From Candidatus Rokuibacteriota bacterium (GTDB taxonomy: Bacteria > Methylomirabilota > Methylomirabilia > Rokubacteriales > CSP1-6), in the NCBI GenBank assembly GCA_003221515.1, contig QHSI01000109.1, positions 1 through 64,000 on the forward strand: a stretch of 64,000 nucleotides of DNA, read 5' to 3'. The notes under the pieces were generated by a model that was not told where the DNA came from, searched no databases, and saw only the letters and a program-made list of their open reading frames with translations. Position numbers and translations under genes: made by a program. Shown one piece after another: positions 10,599 to 19,504 of the stretch. Positions within the stretch are counted from its first letter, which is position 1; every line of letters starts with the position of its first letter.

Positions 10599-11873
10599 TC
10601 ACGTCGCCCGCGCGGGTCTCCACGCGAGGCCCGCGCGGTGCGCGACCAGCACGATCACCGCCACGCCCAGCAGGCCGGCCGCGCCACCCGCGGCGCAGGC
10701 CACGCGCACGCCCAGGTGCTCGGCGATGGTCCCCACCAGCAGCGAGCCGAAGGGCGTCATGCCGGCGAAGGTGACGGTGTAGAGCCCCATCACCCGACCG
10801 CGGAGGGCGTTGGGCGCGGTGAGCTGCAGCGTGGTGTTGCAGCCCGTCGTGAAGAAGATCTGACAGCCTCCCAGCAGCGCCAGCACGAAGGCCGCGGTAG
10901 CGAAATGGTGGGCCGTCGCCAGCGCCAGAAGGCCCGTGCAGAGGACCAGCGCCGAGCCGGCGAGGAACGAGAGCGGCGGCAGGTCGCGGCGCAGCAGCGC
11001 GATCCCGAACCCCCCGGCGACGGCGCCGACGCCGAGCGCCGACATGAGCAGGCCGAATCCGTGAGCGCCGAGCTTCAGCATGTCGCGGGCGACGAGCGGG
11101 ACGACTACGTTGAAGTTGAGGACCAGCAGGCTCACCACGATCATCAACCCGAGCGTGAACGCGACGGGCGGAGTTTCCGCCGCGTAGGTCACCGCGCCGA
11201 GGAGCCCCTTCCCGATCCCGATGCGTCCGGCGGGATCGGGCTGGCCGTCCGTGCGGATCGCGAGAAGCACCGCGAGCACGACGACGAAGCTCGCGCCATT
11301 CAGGAGGAACGCCATCGCGACACCGAACCCCGAGATGAGCAGCCCAGCGACGGCGGGCCCGACGATGCGCGCGCCGTTCATGACGACGGAGTTGAGCGCG
11401 ACCGCGTTCGCCAGGTCGGGGCGCCCGACGAGATCGGTCACGTAGGCCTGGCGCGCTGGAATATCGAGCGCGCGGCCGAGCCCGTAGACGGCCGCGAGGA
11501 CCGCGACGTGCCAGAACTGGACGTGGCCGCTCCAGACGAGCCCGGCCAGCACCAGCGCCTGGAGCTTCATCGCCAGCTGGCTGATGAGCAACACGCGTTT
11601 CTTCGCGAACCGATCGCTCAGCGCGCCGCCGACCGGCGACAGGAGGAGGATCGGCGTGAACTGCAGCGCGCTGACGACGCCGAGCTGGAGCGGAGACTGC
11701 GTGATCTCGAGCACCAGCCACGCCTGCGCCACGCTCTGCATCCACGTGCCGATTTGCGAGATCAGCTGGCCGGCCCAGAAGAGCCGGAAGTCGCGGTGCC
11801 GGAGAGCGCCGAGACGTGCTCCGCGCGGCGCATGCTCGCCTGCTCCTCGGGTGCCATCCGGTCCCCCGGGCAT
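10599..11873 (-). CDS. MFS transporter (Enterobactin exporter/EntS-like group)
   Basis: FRLFWAGQLISQIGTWMQSVAQAWLVLEIT...GGALSDRFAKKRVLL. Confidence 0.9.
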   Translation of the reverse strand: MPGGPDGTRGAGEHAPRGARLGALRHRDFRLFWAGQLISQIGTWMQSVAQAWLVLEITQSPLQLGVVSALQFTPILLLSPVGGALSDRFAKKRVLLISQLAMKLQALVLAGLVWSGHVQFWHVAVLAAVYGLGRALDIPARQAYVTDLVGRPDLANAVALNSVVMNGARIVGPAVAGLLISGFGVAMAFLLNGASFVVVLAVLLAIRTDGQPDPAGRIGIGKGLLGAVTYAAETPPVAFTLGLMIVVSLLVLNFNVVVPLVARDMLKLGAHGFGLLMSALGVGAVAGGFGIALLRRDLPPLSFLAGSALVLCTGLLALATAHHFATAAFVLALLGGCQIFFTTGCNTTLQLTAPNALRGRVMGLYTVTFAGMTPFGSLLVGTIAEHLGVRVACAAGGAAGLLGVAVIVLVAHRAGLAWRPARAT

Positions 11874-11978
11874 CGCTCCTGACTCTACACGAGCCGACTT
11901 CGCGAGAAAGACACGTAATGCACACAGCCCCGCAAACGTGACATGCTCTGATCCGCCTCGAGAACAGGAGAGGACCCC

Positions 11979-14201
11979 ATGGACCGCGCACCACGCGCCG
12001 TCGCTCTCGTCACCGCCATCGTCGCCGCCATCGCCGTCGCCGCCTGCACCCACTTCGCGGCGGCCGACGAGGGCCGGATCAAAGCGTCGAACCCTCAAGT
12101 CGTCGTGATCTCCCTCGACGGCGCCAAGTCGGATCTGGTCCAGAGCTATCTGGCGACGGGCGTGCTGGACAAGAAGACCGGCCTCGGCCGCCTCAAGGCG
12201 CACGGGGTCGTCGCCGAGCAGAACGTCACGGTCACACCCTCGGTGACCGCCGTCGCTCACATCGCGATCGCCACCGGGTCCACCGCGCCGCACAACGACA
12301 TTCCCCTGAACACCTTCCATCCCGTCGCCGCCTCGATCGGCACCGGTATCAGTGGCTTCGCCGCGCCGATCGGCGGCTACCAGCTGAGCCCGCTCGGCGC
12401 GACCACGACGCCGACAGCGGAGCCCTTGTGGGTGCAGCTGCGAAAGGCCGGGAAGAAGGTCGTGACCGCCACGTGGCCGGGCAGCGACGGCGCCGACATC
12501 AGCATCGCCGGAACGCTGGTGCAGGCCGCAGTCCCGGCACGCACGACCGACTACACGCTGCCGTTCGGCGCCTTCGGCGGGTTGGGCGCGCAGGGCTTCT
12601 CGCTGAACGCCGGGAGCTTCGTCGCGGCCGACGCGACCTTGAACGGCCAGCTCGCCGCCGCCGGCCGCGTGTCGTTCAGTCCGGTCCAGGTGACGTCGGC
12701 GCCGGTCGAGACCGTGTTCTGCGCGCCGGCGACCACGGCCACCTGCGGGACCACCAACGCGTCGGGTCGCACGCTGCGCTACGACATCAAGGCCGCGGCG
12801 CTCGACACGACCGACGACGACATCGTCAACTACGACACGCTGGTGTTCTTCGAAGCCACCGCCGGCATTGCGCCCGGCCCGTTCGCGCTTCCGTCCACGG
12901 GCCCCGGCTACGTGAAGGTGGGAGGCCCGTCGGGGAAGTTCTTCTTCGAGGGCTCGGGCAACAAGGTCGGCGCCGCGTATTTCGTGAGCCGGCTGGCGGC
13001 CGACCTCTCGACCGTGCGCTTCGCGCGCTACTCGGCGAGCTTCATTCCGCGCAACGCACCCGTGCTCTCGGTGGTGGACGACATCAACAACACCGTCGGC
13101 TTCTGGGCGCCGCAGCCCGACTTCCGCATCCCCGAGCGGCTGAGCCTGGGGTTCGGCAGCTTCCCGGACCTCGAGCTCGAGATGATGTACCGCGATCAGG
13201 TCGAGACGTGGACGACTTATCAGATCCAGGTGGCGCTGCGCGCGATCGCCCAGAATCCCGATGCAGATCTCATCATGCTCTACTTCGAGCAGCCCGATGG
13301 CTCCGGGCATCAGTTCACGCTCACCGACCCTCGCCAGGCGACCAACCCGCTCGACGCCACCACGGTCGGTACACCTGGCAATCCGCCCGGCGCCGTCGGC
13401 CAGGACGCGGACAAGATCGCCCGCTACGACGGCTATCTCAAATTCGCCTACCAGCAGGCGAACAGCGCCGTGGAAGCGATCCTGAACGCGGTCGGCTCAC
13501 GCCCGAACGGTGAGCCGCTGCGCGACGTGTTCGTGGTGTCGGACCACGGGATGGCCCCCTTCCATACTGCGGTGAGCCTGCGAAATCTATTGTCGAACGC
13601 CGGCGTGAACGTGAACCTGCTCGGCTTGCGCACGACCGGCCCGGCGGCCAACGTCCACGTGAACCTCCAGGGCCGCGAAGCCGGCGGGACCGTGACACCC
13701 GCGGACTACCCAGGGCTGGTGGCGCAGGTCGCGGCAGCGCTGCAGGGGGCGATCGATCCGAACGCGTTCTACAACCCCGGCGCCGCGTGGCTCTTCAGCG
13801 ACGTCCTGACGCGGCCGAACGACTGTGGCTTCCCGGGCTTCTGCACCAACGAGAACATCGGCCAGGACACCGGTGACGTCGTGGCCCTGATGATCGAGGG
13901 CTACAACTTCGACGGCTCCCAGAGCCCCGGGGTCGCCCGCCTCGGCGACGCGCCGTTCAACGGGACCACCACCGTCTACTCCGTGCCGAACTTCTATGGC
14001 GCCCACGGCCACAACTCCGAGCTGCCCGCGATGAGCGCGATCCTCTACGCCGCCGGCCCGAGCCTGAAGCAGCTCCGGAAACTCGACGTGATCCACAACA
14101 TCGACGTCGCGCCCACGGTGATGGAAATCCTCGGCGTGGCGCCGGCGCTCACCGTCGACGGCGCGGTGATTCCGAAAATCCTGCGCAAACAGCGCGACTG
14201 A
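11979..14201 (+). CDS. Alkaline phosphatase / type I phosphodiesterase family protein
   Basis: VVVISLDGAKSDL, VTPSVTAVAHIAIATG, VVSDHGMAPFH, GAHGHN. Confidence 0.88.
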   Translation: MDRAPRAVALVTAIVAAIAVAACTHFAAADEGRIKASNPQVVVISLDGAKSDLVQSYLATGVLDKKTGLGRLKAHGVVAEQNVTVTPSVTAVAHIAIATGSTAPHNDIPLNTFHPVAASIGTGISGFAAPIGGYQLSPLGATTTPTAEPLWVQLRKAGKKVVTATWPGSDGADISIAGTLVQAAVPARTTDYTLPFGAFGGLGAQGFSLNAGSFVAADATLNGQLAAAGRVSFSPVQVTSAPVETVFCAPATTATCGTTNASGRTLRYDIKAAALDTTDDDIVNYDTLVFFEATAGIAPGPFALPSTGPGYVKVGGPSGKFFFEGSGNKVGAAYFVSRLAADLSTVRFARYSASFIPRNAPVLSVVDDINNTVGFWAPQPDFRIPERLSLGFGSFPDLELEMMYRDQVETWTTYQIQVALRAIAQNPDADLIMLYFEQPDGSGHQFTLTDPRQATNPLDATTVGTPGNPPGAVGQDADKIARYDGYLKFAYQQANSAVEAILNAVGSRPNGEPLRDVFVVSDHGMAPFHTAVSLRNLLSNAGVNVNLLGLRTTGPAANVHVNLQGREAGGTVTPADYPGLVAQVAAALQGAIDPNAFYNPGAAWLFSDVLTRPNDCGFPGFCTNENIGQDTGDVVALMIEGYNFDGSQSPGVARLGDAPFNGTTTVYSVPNFYGAHGHNSELPAMSAILYAAGPSLKQLRKLDVIHNIDVAPTVMEILGVAPALTVDGAVIPKILRKQRD

Positions 14202-14353
14202 CGCATCGTCGATCGACGAACCGGAAACTGCAGCGAGCTCGATCTGACACAGAACTGGCCACAGTGACCAGAGTCCAACCGGTTCGTCCTGCCGCCCGGA
14301 AATCGACGGGTCGCAAGTGGGCGCGAAGGCTCCGGTGTCGCTCGGCTGACGCG

Positions 14354-14369
14354 TGGCACCAAAGCTGCT
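14354..14369 (+). promoter_or_regulatory. Sigma-54 (RpoN) -24/-12 type promoter
   Basis: TGGCACcaaagcTGCT: GG-N10-GC spacing, 68 nt upstream of the pilin ATG. Confidence 0.55.
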
Positions 14370-14436
14370 CTCCTAAGCACCAACGATCAAACTTTCACTC
14401 CAGAGCAGCCGAGACTGAGTCAGGGGGCTCTAACTA

Positions 14437-14844
14437 ATGTTTCAGTGGTGGACGAAGAAGCGCCTCACGCTCGCGAACCAGCGAGGCTTCACCCTCATCG
14501 AGCTGATGATCGTCGTCGCGATCATCGGCATCCTGGCGGCCATCGCCATCCCGCTCTACGCCAACGTTCAGGCGCGCGCGCGGATCGCCAAGGCCCAGGC
14601 CGACGCCCGGGCCCTCGCCTCGGCGGTGTCGATCTACGCGGCCCACATGGGCAACCTCCCGCCTGCGCTGGCGGATCTGTCGGTGGCCACGGTCAACGCT
14701 CAGGGGCAGAATGCCGGTCCGTTCATGGCCGGTACCGTTGCGCCTCCGACCGGTTGGTCCAATTACGCGTATGCGCTAAGCCTCGCGGCCGGTACCTTCA
14801 ACATCTCCGCGACCGGCGACACCACGACCGTCTCGCTCCCGTAA
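14437..14844 (+). CDS. Type IV pilin / pseudopilin-like prepilin
   Basis: [28 protein letters not shown] prepilin N-methylation motif. Confidence 0.95.
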   Translation: MFQWWTKKRLTLANQRGFTLIELMIVVAIIGILAAIAIPLYANVQARARIAKAQADARALASAVSIYAAHMGNLPPALADLSVATVNAQGQNAGPFMAGTVAPPTGWSNYAYALSLAAGTFNISATGDTTTVSLP

Positions 14845-14945
14845 CGATCGGCTCGGAAGCACACCGCGCACGGGAGGGGTCTCGGACCTTCCCGTGCGCG
14901 TGTCTACGTCAAGCCGTGCTGAGGCGTTCGTTCGAGCTCGTCGTT

Positions 14946-15368
14946 CTAGATCCAGCCCGAGCCGGGACTCTGATGGAAGGTGTAGTCCCACACGGTGACC
15001 CGGTACTGCGCCGCGACCGGAAGGTTGGGAATCTCGAAGTAAGCGCGCTGGAACCCGTTGACGCCGCCGACCACCCATCCGATCCGCTGCGCCACGAGGG
15101 CGCCGGTCGAATCGAACGCCTGCGCCAGGACGCGAACCGGCTCCGCGCACTCTCCTTGCAGTCCCGTCAGGTGGCCGACGATCCGGCGCGCGCCGCCTCG
15201 CTCCGGCTCGGCCGTCCAATCGACGGCGAAGTGGTGCTCCCAACCGGCCATCAGAGTGGTCGCCGACGTTGAAGGCGTCAGGTAGCCCGAGCTCGCGCAG
15301 GCCGTCGCAGCGACGGCGACCAGCGCGAGTCGTGCAGCCGTGAAGAGCGGCGCAAAGCGCGGCGTCAT
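14946..15368 (-). CDS. Putative lipoprotein, paralogous to 2761-3180
   Basis: Lipobox-like AATAC; HHFAVDWTAE...YFEIPNLPVAAQYRVTVWDYTF. Confidence 0.65.
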   Translation of the reverse strand: MTPRFAPLFTAARLALVAVAATACASSGYLTPSTSATTLMAGWEHHFAVDWTAEPERGGARRIVGHLTGLQGECAEPVRVLAQAFDSTGALVAQRIGWVVGGVNGFQRAYFEIPNLPVAAQYRVTVWDYTFHQSPGSGWI

Positions 15369-15611
15369 GCGCGGTCCTCCCGGCTCAGCCTAGCACTACT
15401 CCACGGAATCTTGACGCGCCCCGCTGGTGGGAATCAGGGATGTTCGATACCGCCTCGATCGGCATGTTCAGTTCATGGCTCCGATCAACTGCTAGATCGT
15501 CCGGATCGTCATCGATGCGCTCGACGAATCTTCGGCCATCGCTGTCGGCTTTCGCTGCCTGGCTCACGGTGGCGTCCATCAGTCTCCACGGCGGTCTGCC
15601 GATGCGAATAC

Positions 15612-15803
15612 AAGACCGCCAACATCGAGGTGGACATCGGACTCTTCACGGACGGCCGACTGGCGCATGTCATGGGGCGGGAGTCGTCAGGGATCGCCGT
15701 CTACGACGCCGGGGCCGTGAAGGCGATCAAGGCGGCTTCGCCGTTCCCGCCCGTGCCGCGCGCGTTGATGGCCAAGGCGAAGCCGGGAAGCGCCCGCGTC
15801 CGA
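15612..15803 (+). pseudogene. TonB C-terminal domain remnant
   Basis: IEVDIGLFTDGRLAHVMGRESSGIAVYDAGAVKAIKAASPFPPVPRAL resembles the TonB C-terminal core; no upstream TM/proline-rich segment, no intact start. Confidence 0.5.
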
Positions 15804-15959
15804 CGCCCTACTGGCGATCGGCTGCCATATCGAGCGCCTGGAGGCCGTGTACGTCGAGGGACATCGGCCGTGGCAGATGACCCACGTCCTCGGAATCCTG
15901 AGTAGCCGTATAATCCGGGCGACCGCCGAGACACTATGCGCGGCGCGGAGGAGGCGGAC

Positions 15960-17042
15960 ATGCACGTCGGCCTGGTGATGGAATGCGACTACCGCGAGGG
16001 GAGAACCCAGGAGCAGGCGTTTGCCGAAGCGATGTCCATCGCCGAGATCGCGGAGACGCAGGGGCTCGACGGCGTCTGGCTGGCCGAGCGACACTTCGCG
16101 ATCCACCGGCGACCGACTGATCCGATGGGCGCGGGCATTCCGTCGATCGCCTCGGTGCCCCTCGTGCTCGCCGCGGCGATCGCCGCGCGCACGACCCGCA
16201 TCCGGATCGGAACCGGCGTCAGCGTGCTTCCGCTCTGCCATCCCATCCGCACGGCCGAGGAGGCCGCCACCGTCGACCAGATCAGCCAGGGGCGTCTCGA
16301 TTTCGGCGTCGGGCGCAGCGGCTTCCCCCGCGCCTACTCGGGCTACGGCATTCGGTACGACGAGAGCCGCGAGCGCTTCCAGGAATCGCTCGACGTCATT
16401 CTCAAGGCGTGGACGCAGGATGGCTTCTCGCACACGGGCAAATACTTCACCTTCGACAATCTGACCGTGGTGCCGCGGCCCTATCAGAAACCGCACCCGC
16501 CGGTGTGGGTCGCGGCCACGACCCACGACACGTTTCCGATCGTCGGGCGCATGGGCTTCTCGCTGGTCACGGGCTTGCGCGGCTTCGACGTCCCCGAGGC
16601 CATCGGGCACCTGAAGGCGTATCGTGCCGCCTTGCGGGAGGCCGGGCATCCCGGTGACGGCAACGTTTATCTGCGCATGCCCGTCTACGTCGCGGCCACT
16701 GCCGATCAGGCTCGCGCCGAGCCGGAGGAGAGCACGATGCGCGCCTATCGCCGGCTGGCCGAGAACATGGCCTCGACGGTCGGCGCGGCGGGGACGACCG
16801 CCTCCGAGGAGCGAGCGGAGCGCGCGGAGCGCCTGTCTCAGGTGACCTACGACGATCTGTTGCGCGATCGGGTCGCGTACGGCACGCCCGACATGGTCGT
16901 CGACCGGCTGCGCGACCTGCGGGACCAGCTGGGGCTGTCGGGCGTCATCATGGAGTCCAACGTCGGTGGGCGCATCCCGCTCGAGCGCGTGCTCACCTCG
17001 ATCCGCCTCTACGCGCAAGAGGTCGCTCCGCGTCTGCGCTGA
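15960..17042 (+). CDS. LLM-class flavin-dependent oxidoreductase
   Basis: SIAEIAETQGLDGVWLAERHF, HPIRTAEEAATVDQISQGRLDFGVGRS. Confidence 0.93.
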   Translation: MHVGLVMECDYREGRTQEQAFAEAMSIAEIAETQGLDGVWLAERHFAIHRRPTDPMGAGIPSIASVPLVLAAAIAARTTRIRIGTGVSVLPLCHPIRTAEEAATVDQISQGRLDFGVGRSGFPRAYSGYGIRYDESRERFQESLDVILKAWTQDGFSHTGKYFTFDNLTVVPRPYQKPHPPVWVAATTHDTFPIVGRMGFSLVTGLRGFDVPEAIGHLKAYRAALREAGHPGDGNVYLRMPVYVAATADQARAEPEESTMRAYRRLAENMASTVGAAGTTASEERAERAERLSQVTYDDLLRDRVAYGTPDMVVDRLRDLRDQLGLSGVIMESNVGGRIPLERVLTSIRLYAQEVAPRLR

Positions 17043-19039
17043 ACAAGGACCTCGGGCTGCGTCGCGCCATTGCGCGGCGCGACTTCCTCAACGGCGTCGC
17101 GCTCACCGTTGGCGGCGCCTTGGTATCGCCGCGCGAGCTGCTCGAGCTTGGACGCGCCGACGCGGCGAGCGAGTCGGCGCCCTATCCGCCCGCGCTCACG
17201 GGCCTGCGCGGCAGCCACGATGGCTCGTTCGATGCCGCCCACGCGCTGCGCGACGGAACGTTCTGGGAGACCGCGGGCTCCCCTGCCGACAACGGCGAGC
17301 GCTACGATCTCGTGGTCGTGGGCGCCGGAATCAGCGGACTGGCCGCGGCGTGGTACTTCCGCAAGGCCGCCGGGCGTTCCGCGCGGATCCTCATCCTCGA
17401 CAACCACGACGACTTCGGTGGTCATGCACGGCGCAACGAGTTCCAGGTCGGCGGGCGCACGCTGATCGGCTACGGCGGTACGTTCGCCATCGACAGCCCG
17501 GCGCCATACAGCGCGACCGCACGGGCGATGCTCGCGGAGCTCGGCGTGGACGTTTCGCGCTGGGCACGCATGTTCGAGCGGAGTCTCTACGCGAGCCTCG
17601 GCATGGGCGCGGCGATCTTCTTCGACCGCGAGACGTTCGGCGCCGACCGGCTGGTGCGCGAGCCGGCCGTGGGCGATCCGTGGTCGGCATTCCTGGCCCA
17701 GGCGCCGCTATCGGAGGCAGCCCGGCGCGACATCGGACGCCTCGTCAAGGAACGCCCCGACTACCTCCCCGGGCTCGACGACGACGCGAAGAAGAGGCGG
17801 CTGGCGCGGATGAGCTACGCCGACTTTCTGGTGAAGAGCGCCGCATGCCACCCCGACGTCCTGCCGTTCTTCCAGGCGCGTCCCCATTCGCTCTACGGTG
17901 TGGGGATCGACGCCGTCTCGGCGCTCGACGCATGGGGCCTCGGGTTGCCAGGCTTCACGGGCATGAAGCTGGATCCGACGCCGGGACCGGGCATGGGGCT
18001 CGACGCGCGCCCCGGCCCGCGCTCCCCGTTCCTGCACTTCCCTGACGGGAACGCGACGCTGGCCCGGCTGCTGGTCCAGCGGCTGATCCCACGTGCTGTG
18101 CCCGGCCGCAACGTCGACGACGTGGTGGTGGCGCGCACCGACTACGCGCGGCTCGACGAGCCGGGACCGGCGCGCCTGCGTCTCAACAGCACCGTCGTGC
18201 GCGCGCGCCACACCGGCGATGCGGCGCGGTCTACGCAGGTCGAGGTCATGTACGCGCGAGATGGTCGCCTGGAGCGTGTCCGCGCCCGGAACTGCGTGTT
18301 GGCTTGCTGGAGCAGCGTGATCCCGTATCTGTGCCCCGAGCTACCCAAGACGCAGCGCGACGCGCTCGCGTATGAGACCAAGGTCCCGATCGTCTACACC
18401 AGCGTGCTTCTCCGAGCCTGGACGAGCTTCCACTCGCTGCGCGCCAGCCGCGTGCACTGCCCCGGGAGCTTCCACACGTCGGTCGATCTGGACTTGCCGG
18501 TGCGCGTGGGAACCTACCGTCCCTCGCGCCGGCCCACCGAGCCCATCGTGGTCCACATGATGCGGACGCCGTGCCTGCCCGGACAGTCGGCGCGCGAGCA
18601 GCACCGCGCCGGCCGCCTCGAGCTGTTCAAGACGACCTTCGAAACATTCGAGCGCAACGTTCGCGCGCAGCTGACGAGAATCCTGGGGGTCGGCGGCTTC
18701 GAACCGGCGCGCGACGTGCTAGCCCTGACCGTGAACCGCTGGCCGCACGGCTACGCGTATCAGTACAACTCGCTCTGGGATCCGTTCTGGATCGACGGCG
18801 GCCCCCTGCCGTGCGTGGCCGCGCGACAACGCTTCGGTCGCATCGCCATCGCCAACGCCGACGCGGCGGCCTACGCCTACACCGACGCGGCCATCGACCA
18901 GGCGCACCGCGCGGTCGGCGAGCTGTTGGGGCTCCCGAGCGCGTCCGGCGCAGGAGCGCCGCTTCGTGTTCGCACCAGAACGTTCAGATCCTCTGTTGAA
19001 TCTTGTGACGAGACACCGGGACAGTGGTCGCCGGCTTGA
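17039..19039 (+). CDS. FAD/NAD(P)-binding oxidoreductase with Tat-like N-terminus (start uncertain)
   Basis: Open frame upstream of the listed TTG start reads LNKDLGLRRAIARRDFLNGVALTVGGAL (Tat-like); then YDLVVVGAGISGLAAAWYFRKAAG Rossmann motif. Confidence 0.8.
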   Translation: MNKDLGLRRAIARRDFLNGVALTVGGALVSPRELLELGRADAASESAPYPPALTGLRGSHDGSFDAAHALRDGTFWETAGSPADNGERYDLVVVGAGISGLAAAWYFRKAAGRSARILILDNHDDFGGHARRNEFQVGGRTLIGYGGTFAIDSPAPYSATARAMLAELGVDVSRWARMFERSLYASLGMGAAIFFDRETFGADRLVREPAVGDPWSAFLAQAPLSEAARRDIGRLVKERPDYLPGLDDDAKKRRLARMSYADFLVKSAACHPDVLPFFQARPHSLYGVGIDAVSALDAWGLGLPGFTGMKLDPTPGPGMGLDARPGPRSPFLHFPDGNATLARLLVQRLIPRAVPGRNVDDVVVARTDYARLDEPGPARLRLNSTVVRARHTGDAARSTQVEVMYARDGRLERVRARNCVLACWSSVIPYLCPELPKTQRDALAYETKVPIVYTSVLLRAWTSFHSLRASRVHCPGSFHTSVDLDLPVRVGTYRPSRRPTEPIVVHMMRTPCLPGQSAREQHRAGRLELFKTTFETFERNVRAQLTRILGVGGFEPARDVLALTVNRWPHGYAYQYNSLWDPFWIDGGPLPCVAARQRFGRIAIANADAAAYAYTDAAIDQAHRAVGELLGLPSASGAGAPLRVRTRTFRSSVESCDETPGQWSPA

Positions 19040-19122
19040 GACGTGCCGATGCGCGCTGGGTTGGGGCATCCAAATGGGCACACAATGGTAGTATTCGGCG
19101 CGAGTGCCTCGTAGGTGGTTAC

Positions 19123-19199
19123 GCCCCCGTAGCTCAGGTGGATAGAGCAGCAGTTTCCTAAACTGCGTGCCGGGTGTTCGAGTCACCCCGGGGGCACCA
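19123..19199 (+). tRNA. tRNA-Arg (anticodon CCT)
   Basis: GCCCCCG acceptor pairs with CGGGGGC; anticodon arm GCAGT-TTCCTAA-ACTGC; CCA encoded. Confidence 0.95.
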
Positions 19200-19504
19200 A
19201 CTCCTTCGCGAACTTACGGCGCGGTGTGCTTCTTGCCGGTGGAATCTGGTTGCGGCTGGGTTGCGGCCAGTTGCCTTCCGGCCTCCTCGATCGCCTCGGC
19301 GAGCCCTTCGACGTGGTGCCACCGGCCTTGGCTCATTTTGGGCGGAGTGTAGACCGTCGCGGGCACGTTTTCGGGCACGTTTGGCGGGTCCGGTTCCAGT
19401 CCTACGGAGAGCATATTAGAAACTCTCGCAAGCGAGAAGCGGCCGCCAAGTCCCAACACCCGCAACTGTTCCGACGTGGCGGGCCTGAGCCGGGCCAAGG
19501 CCCT

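Noticed and set aside
10599-13310. 903-aa minus-strand ORF as one protein
   Set aside because: Only the C-terminal 425 aa (MFS transporter) is real; the N-terminal part is antisense to the phosphatase gene at 11979-14201.
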